A DNA stretch of 64,000 nucleotides from Microbacterium sp. AG238 (GTDB taxonomy: Bacteria; Actinomycetota; Actinomycetes; Actinomycetales; Microbacteriaceae), in NCBI RefSeq assembly GCF_003610405.1, contig NZ_RAQC01000002.1, positions 668,204 to 732,203 on the forward strand, read 5' to 3'. The position numbers were made by a program, and so were the translations under genes. Under the pieces are notes generated by a model. The model worked only from the letters and a program-made list of their open reading frames with translations, made no database searches and was not told the origin of the DNA. Of this stretch, positions 34,518 to 42,895 are shown in pieces. Position 1 is the stretch's first letter. Each line of letters opens with the position of its first letter.

Positions 34518-35876
34518 ATGTCACCAGAGCTCATCTCGATACTCGCGTTGTTCGCGATGGTCATCATCGCCACCGTGCGGCCGATCAACATCGGCATTCT
34601 CGGATTCATCGGCACCTTCCTCGTCGGAACGCTCGTACTCGGACTCGACGAGAAGCAGATGCTCGCGGGCTTCCCCGCCGACCTCTTCCTCACGATCGTC
34701 GGTGTCACCTATCTGTTTGCCGTCGCGAAGCTCAACGGCACCGTCGACCTGATCGTCGACCGCGGCGTCCGCCTCGTACGGGGCCGGACGGCGCTGGTGC
34801 CGTGGGTGCTGTTCGGGGTTGCCGCGATCCTGACGGCCATGGGCACGTTCCCGCCGGCCGCCGTCGCCCTGGTCGCCCCCGTCGCGCTCAGCTTCGCCGC
34901 CAAGCACGGCCTCGACCCGCTGCCGGTGGGAATGACCGTCGTCTACGGGGCGCTGGCGGGTTCGCTCTCGCCGATCTCGGTGCTCGGCCTGCTCGTCAGC
35001 GGCATGGTGGGCGACACCCCCGGCTTCTCGCCCATGGTGCTGTTCGTGACGGCATTCGTCTACTCGACGCTGATCGCGATCCTCACGCAGCTGTTCTTCT
35101 CGTGGAAGAACCGCCTTCGCGGGGGAGCGTACTCCGGGCGCGGCGACGCGAGCGGCGCGGGCGATGGCGGCGCGGTGCCCGGGCCGCGCGTGCCCGCGAC
35201 GGGGAACATCTCCGTCGGCGGCGCCGAGCAGGGTTCGGTCCTCACGCTCACGCAGACGCTCCAGACCCCTCGCGTGCGGACGACGCCGGCTCAGGTGCTG
35301 ACGCTGCTCGCCCTGCTGGGGCTGGCCGTCGGGGCCATGGTGTTCCACCTCGACATCGGCATCCTCGCGCTCGTCGCCGGCACCGTGATCGCCTTCATCG
35401 AGAAGAAGCACCTCACGGCGGCCGTCGAGGGCATCAGCTGGTCGACCATCCTGCTCGTCGCGGGCATGATCACCTACATCAGCATCGTCGAAGAAGCCGG
35501 CGCGATCGAATGGGTCGCGAACGGGATCGGCAGCCTCGGTTCGCCCCTCATCGGTGTGCTCGTGCTCTGCGTCATGGCCGGTGTCGTCTCGGCGTTCGCC
35601 TCGTCGACGGCGGTCATCGCGATCTCGATCCCGATGCTCCTGCCGCTCATTCAGGACAGCCCCGTCGCCGGCGGGATGGCGATCTCTGCGGTCGCGATCG
35701 CCGCGAAGGTCGTCGACGTCTCACCGTTCTCGACCAATGGCGCGCTCGTCCTCGCGAACGCCCAAAACGTCGACCCTCCTGCGTTCTACCAGCGGATTCT
35801 GCGCTACTCCGGGGTCATCGTGCTGATCGGGCCCTTCCTCGCCTGGGCTACCCTCGTCGTGCCGTTCTCGCTCTGA
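34518..35876 (+). CDS. MatC-like dicarboxylate/malonate carrier (SLC13-like permease)
   Basis: The 452-aa integral membrane protein has an N-terminal MatC_N-type segment (LISILALFAMVIIATVRPIN and ILGFIGTFLVGTLVLGL) and about ten or more membrane helices in two halves. A hydrophilic Gly-rich loop lies at about residues 195-250. Repeated motifs such as SPISVLGLLVSGMVGDTPG and VVSAFASSTAVIAISIPMLLPL are typical of ion-coupled dicarboxylate carriers. It lies 65 bp after the PrpF-like gene and is probably co-transcribed. It would import the substrate that PrpF acts on. The terminator at 35887 follows closely. Confidence 0.88.
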   Translation: MSPELISILALFAMVIIATVRPINIGILGFIGTFLVGTLVLGLDEKQMLAGFPADLFLTIVGVTYLFAVAKLNGTVDLIVDRGVRLVRGRTALVPWVLFGVAAILTAMGTFPPAAVALVAPVALSFAAKHGLDPLPVGMTVVYGALAGSLSPISVLGLLVSGMVGDTPGFSPMVLFVTAFVYSTLIAILTQLFFSWKNRLRGGAYSGRGDASGAGDGGAVPGPRVPATGNISVGGAEQGSVLTLTQTLQTPRVRTTPAQVLTLLALLGLAVGAMVFHLDIGILALVAGTVIAFIEKKHLTAAVEGISWSTILLVAGMITYISIVEEAGAIEWVANGIGSLGSPLIGVLVLCVMAGVVSAFASSTAVIAISIPMLLPLIQDSPVAGGMAISAVAIAAKVVDVSPFSTNGALVLANAQNVDPPAFYQRILRYSGVIVLIGPFLAWATLVVPFSL

Positions 35877-35886
35877 CAGAAGCGCC

Positions 35887-35933
35887 CCGCGCACCGCCTC
35901 ACGCACCGACGGTGTGCGCGAGGCGGTGCGCGG
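35887..35933 (+). terminator. Terminator after the MatC-like gene
   Basis: A 14-bp perfect outer stem (CCGCGCACCGCCTC / GAGGCGGTGCGCGG) lies ten bases after the stop, with further pairing inside. The next promoter box starts 6 bp later. Confidence 0.75.
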
Positions 35934-35938
35934 CCACG

Positions 35939-35944
35939 TAGAAT
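35939..35944 (+). promoter_or_regulatory. -10 box TAGAAT for the FMN reductase gene
   Basis: TAGAAT lies 37 bp before the ATG at 35982. Here a leader with GGGAGG is present, so this gene is not leaderless. Confidence 0.5.
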
Positions 35945-35981
35945 GCATGCAAATGAATCGATCCCCTGGGAGGTTTCGTCC

Positions 35982-36548
35982 ATGACCACCTACAACGTCG
36001 GCGTCATCGTCGGCAGCATCTCGTCGACCTCGATCAACCGTCGTCTGGCGAAGGCGCTCACCAAGCTCGCCCCGCAGGCCGACCTCGAGCTCACCGAGAT
36101 CCCGATCGCACCGCTGCCGTTCTACTCGGCCGACAACGACGCGTCGATCCCGGCCGAAGCGGCTGAGTTCAAGGCTGCGGTCGAGAAGGCCGACGGCGTC
36201 ATCATCGTCACCCCCGAGTACAACCGGTCGGTGCCTGGCGTCCTGAAGAACGCTCTCGACACCGCGAGCCGTCCGTGGGGCGACAACAGCTTCGCCGGTA
36301 AGCCGTCCGCCGTCATCGGCATCTCGATCGGTGCGGTGGGCACGGCCGTCGCGCAGCAGCACCTGCGGTCGATCCTGTCGTTCCTCGCGTCGCCCGAGCT
36401 CTCGCAGCCCGAGGGCTACCTCCAGCTCACCGAGGGCCTCATCGACGACGACGGCACCGTCACCAACGAGTCGACGTCCGAGTTCCTGCTGTCGTGGCTC
36501 AAGGCCGTGCACGCGCACGTCGCGAAGAACCTCGCCGCCGTCGGCTGA
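35982..36548 (+). CDS. NAD(P)H-dependent FMN reductase
   Basis: The 188-aa flavodoxin-like NADPH-dependent FMN reductase belongs to the chromate/quinone/azo reductase group. The FMN-phosphate loop GSISSTSINRRLA and the family signature TPEYNRSVPGVLKNALDTAS are both visible, with length normal for the family. It is cytosolic and reduces quinones or flavins to limit oxidative stress. GGGAGG precedes the start. It is monocistronic, bounded by terminators at 35887 and 36564. Confidence 0.94.
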   Translation: MTTYNVGVIVGSISSTSINRRLAKALTKLAPQADLELTEIPIAPLPFYSADNDASIPAEAAEFKAAVEKADGVIIVTPEYNRSVPGVLKNALDTASRPWGDNSFAGKPSAVIGISIGAVGTAVAQQHLRSILSFLASPELSQPEGYLQLTEGLIDDDGTVTNESTSEFLLSWLKAVHAHVAKNLAAVG

Positions 36549-36563
36549 TCTGAGGATCGCCCT

Positions 36564-36601
36564 CGACAGGGCGTCCGGCCGCGCGGTCGGGCGCCCTGTC
36601 G
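36564..36601 (+). terminator. Terminator after the FMN reductase gene
   Basis: A 9-bp stem (CGACAGGGC / GCCCTGTCG) with further internal GC pairing lies 16 bp after the stop, between convergent genes. Confidence 0.7.
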
Positions 36602-36668
36602 TGATTACGCCAGCGGGGTGTGTTCGTCCCTCACGCCGAACCTTCGACAGCGTCGCATGATGGGTGCG

Positions 36669-39038
36669 TCACACGTACTCGACCCCGCGAGGGCGCCGCC
36701 CGTGCACAATCGCATTCAGGTAGGACACGATGCGGTCAGCCTCCGAGCCGAACGGGTTGTCAGAGACCATGTAGGTCCACGTGGATGAGGGCCTGGAGAG
36801 CTGCAAGTCGGAGAGAGTCTGGGCTTCTTCAGGGGCCGCGAGGAGGATCGCGCGCACCGCGTCCCGGAATTCATCTACGACCTGTGGCAGGTTACGGGCC
36901 GCGATCAACGCGAATTCGTCCAGCGGGTTCTGCCTGCCGAGAACTCGAAGGTGGATGCCCTCACGCACTTCCGCGAGACCCGCTAGGTGCTCAGACCAGG
37001 CTTCGTCCAGGTGGAGCAACGTCACCTCGCGGGCGAGGGCGCGGCGGTCATGTGAAGCCCAACGCTCGGCAAGCCCAGCTTCGCCCTCTCCCAAGCGTTC
37101 GATAAACCGCTCCAGCCCTGCATCAGAAAGGAGCGTCTCTCGCAGACGAAGCAGCGTGTCCCGCTGCTCGTCGATGATGGAGTTGTAGCGGCGTGTGTTC
37201 CGATGCAACTGGAGCAGCTTCCCATCGGCGACGCGCTGAGCGTGGTCGTACAGGCTGCGAAAGCGTTGATCATCGATCAGTCCGTCGGGCCCGATGCTGC
37301 GCGGAACCAGGTTGATGCGGAGGTTGTTCTTGACGACTGCATCGTCGAGGCTCGTGTAGAACACCGTGCGTCCTGGCTCGCCTTGTCTCCCCGATCGACC
37401 GCGAAGCTGCCGATCAAGCCGCGGCGAGTCATGGCGAGCGAGCCCGACGACGAAAAGTCCACCGGCACGGGCCGAGACAGGGGGCAACGCGATGTCCACG
37501 CCGCGTCCTGCCATCTGCGTTGAGACCGTCACCGCCCCGGGCTGTCCTGCCTGGGCGATGACGGACGCCTCCGCCGCATCGTTCTTCGCGTTCAGCACTC
37601 GGACTTCCAGACCATGAGCACGAAGGACGCCCGCAAAACTCTCCGACGCTTGTACGCTCTGCGTGCCGATGAGCACGGGCTGACCTCGATCGTGCGCCTT
37701 CATGACACCCTCTGCTGCCGCCGCGTCCCGCTCGGGCTGTGAGCGGTACAACCGGTCGGGCTCGTCGACGCGGGCGGGACTGCGGTGCGGAGGGATCGCA
37801 ACCGTAGACATCCCGAGGTCCTCGTCCAAACGTTCCGCAGCTTCGAGTGCAGAGCCGCTCATACCGGCGACCGTCGCGTAGCCGTTCACGACGGTCTCAA
37901 CCAAGATTTGATCGCGAATCTGTGCCTGCCCGGTGACCAACAGACCCTCTTTGCGTTCGAGGGCTGCCTGCAGCCCGTCAGGCCATCGCTGCCGTTCCAC
38001 AACCCGCCCGCGTGGCTCGCTGATCAGCTTGAGGCGGGAGTCCGAAACGATGTAGTGCACGTCCCGCTGCAGGAGTGCCTGCGCATGCAACGCGACATGG
38101 GCAGCAGCGAGCAGCTCGGTGTGATCGGTCGCGTAAAGATCCGTGATTCCATAAGCCGCCTCCAGCATCGCCAAACCCGCATCTGTGAAAGCAGCGCTGC
38201 GGCCGTCACCGCTGACCTCGTAATGGACGCGTTCCTGCATCTGAGCGACCACATGCGGGAGCTCGGTATCCGACTCTTCCGCAGCACGATCGGCTGCCAG
38301 CACGAGGGGCACGACGGCGTCGTCGATGAGGACCGCATCGATCTCATCGATCAGTGCCACGTCAGTGGCGGGTAGGAGCCGGTCGGACTCCGATGTGCGC
38401 TGGCGGTCCCGCAACAGATCGAAACCGACCTGGTGTGCCGTCGTGTAGACAACATGCGAGCTATAACCGCGCTGCCGGTCTTCGCCGCTCATCTCATCGT
38501 CAACCGAGGCGACGTCGATACCGAGACGCGCGAAAAAGGCTCGCCCCGCCGCCGCGTCACGCTGCGCGAGATAGCTGTTCGCCGATAACACGTGAACACG
38601 CCTCCCGCTCGCGGCCCAGGCCGCGGACGCGAGGAAACCCACGAGGGTTTTGCCCTCACCGGTTGCCATGTCCACGACTCGTCCGCTCAAGAGACTGAAC
38701 ACGGCGGCGATCTGCTCGCGATACGCCTCCAGGCCTAGCTCTCGACGCGCGGCGTCCGCGATCAACGCGAGTAGCTCCTCGCCCGCGTCGAGATCCCATC
38801 GGAGGGCACCTCGTTGTGCTTCGGCGACCGCTGAGTCGAATTGGGCATCCGGCAGGCTTTCCAGCGCTCGGCGGCGCAACTCGACGCGATCAGCGACGTT
38901 CAGCGCCGACGAGATGTCGAGCGAGCCAGGAGACCCGATGAGGCGGCGGACGGGATCGAGAAGACGCGTCCACAGCGAGACGTCGCGAGGCGGGACACCC
39001 GGTGGGAATGCGAGGCGTGGGCTTGATGTGCTTCTCAC
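36669..39038 (-). CDS. secA2: Accessory Sec system translocase SecA2
   Basis: The 789-aa SecA-family ATPase matches the shorter SecA2 type. Walker A is MATGEGKT, Walker B reads ALIDEIDAVLIDD, and motif VI includes STQMAGRGVDIALPP. The C-terminal zinc motif of SecA1 is missing. It would export a subset of proteins through SecYEG. GTG at 39038 is chosen for length and the AGGGGG upstream; the frame runs further 5' without support. No accessory Asp/SecY2 genes are nearby, as in mycobacteria. Two 60-base lines I counted (37141, 38101) are about 61% GC against 68% in a line of mgtE, so the gene may be of foreign origin. Confidence 0.92.
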   Translation of the reverse strand: MRSTSSPRLAFPPGVPPRDVSLWTRLLDPVRRLIGSPGSLDISSALNVADRVELRRRALESLPDAQFDSAVAEAQRGALRWDLDAGEELLALIADAARRELGLEAYREQIAAVFSLLSGRVVDMATGEGKTLVGFLASAAWAASGRRVHVLSANSYLAQRDAAAGRAFFARLGIDVASVDDEMSGEDRQRGYSSHVVYTTAHQVGFDLLRDRQRTSESDRLLPATDVALIDEIDAVLIDDAVVPLVLAADRAAEESDTELPHVVAQMQERVHYEVSGDGRSAAFTDAGLAMLEAAYGITDLYATDHTELLAAAHVALHAQALLQRDVHYIVSDSRLKLISEPRGRVVERQRWPDGLQAALERKEGLLVTGQAQIRDQILVETVVNGYATVAGMSGSALEAAERLDEDLGMSTVAIPPHRSPARVDEPDRLYRSQPERDAAAAEGVMKAHDRGQPVLIGTQSVQASESFAGVLRAHGLEVRVLNAKNDAAEASVIAQAGQPGAVTVSTQMAGRGVDIALPPVSARAGGLFVVGLARHDSPRLDRQLRGRSGRQGEPGRTVFYTSLDDAVVKNNLRINLVPRSIGPDGLIDDQRFRSLYDHAQRVADGKLLQLHRNTRRYNSIIDEQRDTLLRLRETLLSDAGLERFIERLGEGEAGLAERWASHDRRALAREVTLLHLDEAWSEHLAGLAEVREGIHLRVLGRQNPLDEFALIAARNLPQVVDEFRDAVRAILLAAPEEAQTLSDLQLSRPSSTWTYMVSDNPFGSEADRIVSYLNAIVHGRRPRGVEYV

Positions 39039-39308
39039 CGGTCGCAACCCCCTGGCTCCGTGTGTGCCGACAGGCGTCTTGCCCACACTATGACTCGGAT
39101 GGGCTTGTCCGAAAGTGTCAAGGCGATGCCGAGCGCCCAGCATCCTGTCGTGATTGTGGACGGCGCGGAGTGGCGGGTTCTCCCAGCCGCGGGGGCATAC
39201 GATGGTCGGCGGGGCATCGGCCCGCGGCATCCGATCGCCGCGGTCCGCCCCTGATCGCCGGCAGATCCTCTTCTGCCGATTGTCGACCTGCGAGAAAAAG
39301 GAAGCGAG

Positions 39309-39401
39309 GTGAGGTGCTCAATGAGCGGTGATAGTTGCCATCGCGAGATCGACAGCGCCACGCCCGCTGCCCGCCCGCTCGTCGACCCGATCGACTCCTG
39401 A
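39309..39401 (+). CDS. Candidate upstream ORF / leader peptide of mgtE
   Basis: This short frame lies between secA2 and mgtE, starting at GTG 39309 (30 codons) or ATG 39321 (26 codons). GAGGTGAGG lies before the ATG. The product contains HREIDSATPAARPLVDPIDS, with Pro and Asp residues near the end. GCTCGTC inside the frame pairs with GACGAGC four bases past the stop. A second hairpin (GGTGC/GCACC at 39415-39427) follows. Leader peptides with Pro or acidic residues control some Mg2+ transporters in enterobacteria (MgtL). A similar function here is only a suggestion. Confidence 0.4.
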   Translation: MRCSMSGDSCHREIDSATPAARPLVDPIDS

Positions 39402-39404
39402 GCG

Positions 39405-39427
39405 GACGAGCCGCGGTGCGTCGCACC
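39405..39427 (+). promoter_or_regulatory. Hairpin elements in the mgtE leader
   Basis: GACGAGC at 39405-39411 can pair with GCTCGTC inside the upstream ORF (39377-39383). Alternatively GCGG at 39402-39405 pairs with CCGC. The GGTGC/GCACC hairpin follows. Mutually exclusive pairings are what an attenuator needs, but such short stems are common at this GC content. Confidence 0.3.
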
Positions 39428-39509
39428 AGCAGGCTTCGCGATGTGGTCCGTGCCGTCGTCGTCGTGACGATGCCGCGGATGCGTGCGCGTCCACATGAGG
39501 AGGGCTCCC

Positions 39510-40868
39510 ATGACTCCGGAGCAGATCAACGAACTGACCATCGTCGTCGACGGCATCGCCGCACCCCTGTCGCGGGGTGACCTGCCGTCTGCTGCGGCTG
39601 CTCTCGCCGCTGTCGAGCCCGAGCGTCTCGCCGAGGTGCTCGAGCGACTCGACGGTCGTCGTCGCGCCGTCGCCTACCGGCTGCTGCCGAAAGACCACGC
39701 TCTGCAGGTGTTCGAAGCGCTCTCGCCGAACATGCAGGGGGAGCTGATCGGCGACCTGCGCGACGCTGAGGTGGCGCACATCTTCGGCGACCTCGACCCC
39801 GACGACCGCGCCTGGCTCGTCGACGAGCTGCCGGCCTCGCTCGCGTCCCGGCTGATGCGCGGGCTTCCCGCTCACGAGCGTGAGATGACCGCGGCGGTCC
39901 TCGGCTACCGCCGCGGATCCATCGGGCGCCGGATGAGCCCGGAGTTCGTGTCGGTTCCGATCGGCAGCACGGTCGCGGGCGCGCTCGAGCGGGTGCGGGC
40001 CCGCCTGCACGACGCCGAGACGGTGTACACGCTTCCCGTGGTCGATGCGGGACGTCGCGTCGCGGGCGTCGTCAGTCTGCGCGATCTGCTCGCCGCCGAA
40101 CCGTCCGACGCCGTGCGCGACATCATGCAGGCCGCGCAGACCGCCGGGGTGGACGACGACGCCGAGACCGCCGCCCGCCGCTGCACCGAGCGCGGCCTGC
40201 TCGCGCTGCCGATCGTCGACAGCGAGGAGCGACTCGTCGGCATCCTGACCGTCGACGACGCTGCGCGCATCCTGGAGCACGAGGAGAGCGAGGACGCCGC
40301 GCGTCAGGGCGGTGCCGAACCCCTCCGCCGGCCCTACCTGTCGACGCCCATCGCTCAGATCGTGCGCTCGCGGGTCGTCTGGCTGCTCGTGCTCGCCGTC
40401 GGCGCGACGCTCACCGTGCAGGTGCTGTCGGCATTCGAGGCGACGCTCGCCCAGATCACGGTGCTCGCGCTGTTCGTGCCGCTGCTCATCGGAACCGGCG
40501 GGAACACCGGAAACCAGGCCGCGACGACGGTCACGCGTGCGCTCGCGCTGGGCGATGTACGACCTCGCGACGTCGTGCGAGTGCTGAGCCGTGAGGTGCG
40601 CGTGGGGTTCTTCCTCGGCAGCATCCTGGGGCTCGTCGGATTCGGGGTGACCTCGCTCGTGTACGAGCCGCGCATCGGTCTCGTCATCGGGGCGACTCTG
40701 ATCGCGGTGTGCACGATGGCGGCGACGGTCGGGGGAGTCATGCCGCTGCTCGCGAGGGCGATCCGTGTCGATCCCGCGGTGTTCTCGAACCCGTTCATCA
40801 CGACGTTCGTCGACGCCAGCGGCCTGATCCTGTACTTCCTCATCGCCCGAGCCATCCTGCAAATCTGA
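39510..40868 (+). CDS. mgtE: Magnesium transporter MgtE
   Basis: The 452-aa Mg2+ channel/transporter has the full domain order. An N-terminal helical domain (about 1-130; LERLDGRRRAVAYRLLPKDH) is followed by two CBS domains (about 130-260; VYTLPVVDAGRRVAGVVSL and LLALPIVDSEERLVGILTV). A five-helix membrane domain with the pore motif LIGTGGNTGNQAATTVTRAL ends at IARAILQI. GAGGAGGG precedes the ATG. A long (~470 bp) upstream region holds a candidate leader ORF and hairpins. The 3' flank carries two copies of the 74-bp palindrome. Confidence 0.96.
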   Translation: MTPEQINELTIVVDGIAAPLSRGDLPSAAAALAAVEPERLAEVLERLDGRRRAVAYRLLPKDHALQVFEALSPNMQGELIGDLRDAEVAHIFGDLDPDDRAWLVDELPASLASRLMRGLPAHEREMTAAVLGYRRGSIGRRMSPEFVSVPIGSTVAGALERVRARLHDAETVYTLPVVDAGRRVAGVVSLRDLLAAEPSDAVRDIMQAAQTAGVDDDAETAARRCTERGLLALPIVDSEERLVGILTVDDAARILEHEESEDAARQGGAEPLRRPYLSTPIAQIVRSRVVWLLVLAVGATLTVQVLSAFEATLAQITVLALFVPLLIGTGGNTGNQAATTVTRALALGDVRPRDVVRVLSREVRVGFFLGSILGLVGFGVTSLVYEPRIGLVIGATLIAVCTMAATVGGVMPLLARAIRVDPAVFSNPFITTFVDASGLILYFLIARAILQI

Positions 40869-40896
40869 GCCTGTGCGCGGGTTGTCGCGGTGCCGG

Positions 40897-40970
40897 GATG
40901 CAAGGGATCGGGCGCGGCACGCCGCGGTGGATGCCGTTTCGGCGGGGTGTCGGCGACGATCCCTTGCATC
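40897..40970 (+). repeat. 74-bp palindromic dispersed repeat, copy B
   Basis: The ends GATGCAAGGGATCG and CGATCCCTTGCATC form a perfect 14-bp inverted repeat. The core contains GGATGCCGTTTCGGCGGGGT. It lies 28 bp after the mgtE stop, in tandem orientation with copy C 123 bp downstream. It is likely to serve as a terminator or processing hairpin between two convergent genes. Confidence 0.9.
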
Positions 40971-41093
40971 CCGGTTTGGGGGTCGGGGAGTGCGTGGCTC
41001 CTTCGGCCGGAGCCTCGGGTGTGCGGCATCCGGCCCCCCCGTTCCACCCCTGTCCTACCCGGCACCCACCGCCCCGGCCGGCTTCGGTTCGGG

Positions 41094-41167
41094 GATGCAA
41101 GGGATCGGGCGCGGCGCGCCGGGGTGGATGCCGTTCCGGCGGGGTGTCGTCGACGATCCCTTGCATC
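41094..41167 (+). repeat. 74-bp palindromic dispersed repeat, copy C
   Basis: It has the same length, orientation and ends as copy B, with only a handful of internal differences. The core reads GGATGCCGTTCCGGCGGGGT. It lies 50 bp past the stop of the convergent dehydrogenase gene. The 123 bp between copies B and C holds no gene. Confidence 0.9.
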
Positions 41168-41217
41168 CCGGACCCAGACCCAGACGCACCCCGGCACCTC
41201 GCCGACCCCGGCCGGGG

Positions 41218-42288
41218 TCAGACCAGGGCGTCGCGGGCGGCCCCGGCGGCGAGGCGCTCGGCGGCGAGGGACTCCGCGGCGGCGAGCGGCGTGACGTCGC
41301 GCGCGGCGGCTTCGTCGAAGATGCGCCGCAGCACGTCGCCGATGCCCTCGACACGCGTGGCGATCTCGCTGCGATCGCGCTGCTTCGCGGCGAGGTCGAG
41401 GTAGATGACCCCGCCCGCGTTCACGACGAAGTCGGGGGCGTACAGGATGCCGCGCGCGGCCAGACGGTCGGCGCCGGAGCGATGTGCCAGCGGGTTGTTC
41501 GCGGGTCCGCATACTGCTCGTGCGTCGAGCGCGTCGATCACCTCGTCGGTGAGGACGCCTCCGATGCCCGCGGGCACGAAGACGTCGGCCGAGGCGAGGT
41601 GGGCCTCCGCCGGTTCGATCCACGTGGCACCGAGGCTCGTCGCGAGCTCGCGCTTCGCGGGGTTCACATCGGTCACGGTGAGCTCTGCGCCTTCGGCGGC
41701 GAGCTGCACGGCGAGGCGGCTGCCCACCTGTCCGAGCCCCGCGATCGTGATGCGGCGGCCGGCGACATCGCGAGCTCCGGTCACGCGCTCGAGGGTCGCG
41801 AGCAGCGACGCGTGCACGCCGATGCTCGTCGGACCCGCTGGTTCGCCCGAGCCACCCACGCGGTCGGGGAGGCCGACGACGTGCGCGGTGCGTTCGCTGA
41901 CGGTGAGCATGTCGTCGGTGGTCGACCCCACGTCTTCGGCCGTGCGGTACAGGCCGCCCAGCGACTCGACGGCGTCACCGAGATCGAGGAACGCCGCACG
42001 CCGCCGCTCGGCATCCAGCACCGTTCCCGGGGGCAAGCCGATGACGGCCTTCCCGCCGCCGGCATCCAGCCCCGCCGCCGCGTTCTTCAACGTCATCGCC
42101 GCGGACAGGCGGAGGGCGTCGCCGAGTGCGTCGCTCCAGTGCGGGTACGTCCACACGCGGGCGCCGCCGAGAGCGGGGCCGAGGACGGAGGAGTGCAACG
42201 CGGCGGCGATGAAGAGGCCGCTCCGCCGTCCCGTCATCACCTCCACGCGCTCGTGCGTGAAATCGGGCAGGGGCAGGGCGTGGGTCAT
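41218..42288 (-). CDS. Glu/Leu/Phe/Val dehydrogenase (valine/leucine dehydrogenase type)
   Basis: The 356-aa NAD-dependent amino-acid dehydrogenase catalyses oxidative deamination of a branched-chain or aromatic amino acid. The substrate domain carries the glycine-rich GLDAGGGKAVIGLPP with catalytic lysine near residue 80. The Rossmann motif is TIAGLGQVGSRLAVQL, followed by the acidic residue in TVTDVNP. CGPANNPLA and YAPDFVVNAGGVI are family-typical. Length matches leucine/valine dehydrogenases rather than glutamate dehydrogenase. AAAGAGGATCGCG precedes the start. It would feed branched-chain keto acids into catabolism. Confidence 0.9.
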   Translation of the reverse strand: MTHALPLPDFTHERVEVMTGRRSGLFIAAALHSSVLGPALGGARVWTYPHWSDALGDALRLSAAMTLKNAAAGLDAGGGKAVIGLPPGTVLDAERRRAAFLDLGDAVESLGGLYRTAEDVGSTTDDMLTVSERTAHVVGLPDRVGGSGEPAGPTSIGVHASLLATLERVTGARDVAGRRITIAGLGQVGSRLAVQLAAEGAELTVTDVNPAKRELATSLGATWIEPAEAHLASADVFVPAGIGGVLTDEVIDALDARAVCGPANNPLAHRSGADRLAARGILYAPDFVVNAGGVIYLDLAAKQRDRSEIATRVEGIGDVLRRIFDEAAARDVTPLAAAESLAAERLAAGAARDALV

Positions 42289-42370
42289 CGCGATCCTCTT
42301 TCGGCGGAGCCTTGTGGGCTCATGCTCTCCGTGCCGCGGCGTTGCGGCATCCAGCCCATTGTGCCTCTTC

Positions 42371-42376
42371 TAGAGT
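42371..42376 (+). promoter_or_regulatory. -10 box TAGAGT of the YbaK-like gene
   Basis: TAGAGT lies six bases before the GTG start with spacer GTCAGC and no Shine-Dalgarno site, the leaderless configuration. Confidence 0.55.
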
Positions 42377-42382
42377 GTCAGC

Positions 42383-42859
42383 GTGACCACCGATCTGCCT
42401 TCGCGAAGCCGTATCGTTCACGAGTCCCTGCGTGCCGCCGGCATCGCCAGCGACATCGTCGTGCTGCCGGATGCCGCTTCCACGGCCGCCCTGGCCGCGG
42501 CGGCGCTCGGCGTGGAGGTGGGGGCGATCGCCAACAGCCTGGTCTTCTGGTCGGACGGTGAGCCGCTGCTGGTCATGACCAGCGGCGCGCACCGCGTCGA
42601 CACGGCGGCTCTGGCCGAGCGCACCGGACGCACCGAGATCAAACGAGCCAGCGTCGATCAGGTCCGCAGTGCGACGGGGCAGGCGATCGGCGGCGTCGCG
42701 CCGACGGGACATCCCGCGCCCCTCACGACGTTCATCGACGAAGATCTCGAGCAGTACGACGAGATCTGGGCGGCCGGCGGCACACCGCACACGGTCTTCC
42801 CGCTGACGTTCGACGAGCTCGTCCGACTCACGGCCGGAACGGTCGTGGCCGTCGGCTGA
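42383..42859 (+). CDS. YbaK/EbsC family aminoacyl-tRNA deacylase
   Basis: The 158-aa YbaK-type editing-domain protein hydrolyses mischarged aminoacyl-tRNA such as Cys-tRNA(Pro). Landmarks are IANSLVFWSDGEPLLVMTSG, the conserved lysine-containing IKRASVDQVRSATG, GGVAPTGHP and the ending WAAGGTPHTVFPL. The size is normal for stand-alone editing proteins. The GTG start has a TAGAGT box six bases upstream. It is divergent from the amino-acid dehydrogenase. Confidence 0.92.
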   Translation: MTTDLPSRSRIVHESLRAAGIASDIVVLPDAASTAALAAAALGVEVGAIANSLVFWSDGEPLLVMTSGAHRVDTAALAERTGRTEIKRASVDQVRSATGQAIGGVAPTGHPAPLTTFIDEDLEQYDEIWAAGGTPHTVFPLTFDELVRLTAGTVVAVG

Positions 42860-42895
42860 CCCGGGATCAGCCCGCAGGTCTGCGCACCCCGGCGC

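Noticed and set aside
39060..39254. Plus-strand 64-codon frame between secA2 and mgtE
   Set aside because: There is no convincing ribosome-binding site, composition is mixed, and it ends well before the mgtE leader. It is more likely non-coding spacer.
39270..39509. M-box magnesium riboswitch before mgtE
   Set aside because: GTGAGG and CGCTGCCCG words are suggestive, but the core GACGCCAATGGGTCA-like segment of the M-box is not present, so I did not call it.
40971..41093. A small gene between palindrome copies B and C
   Set aside because: No frame with a start, ribosome-binding site and plausible composition was found. The frames crossing it also run through both repeats.
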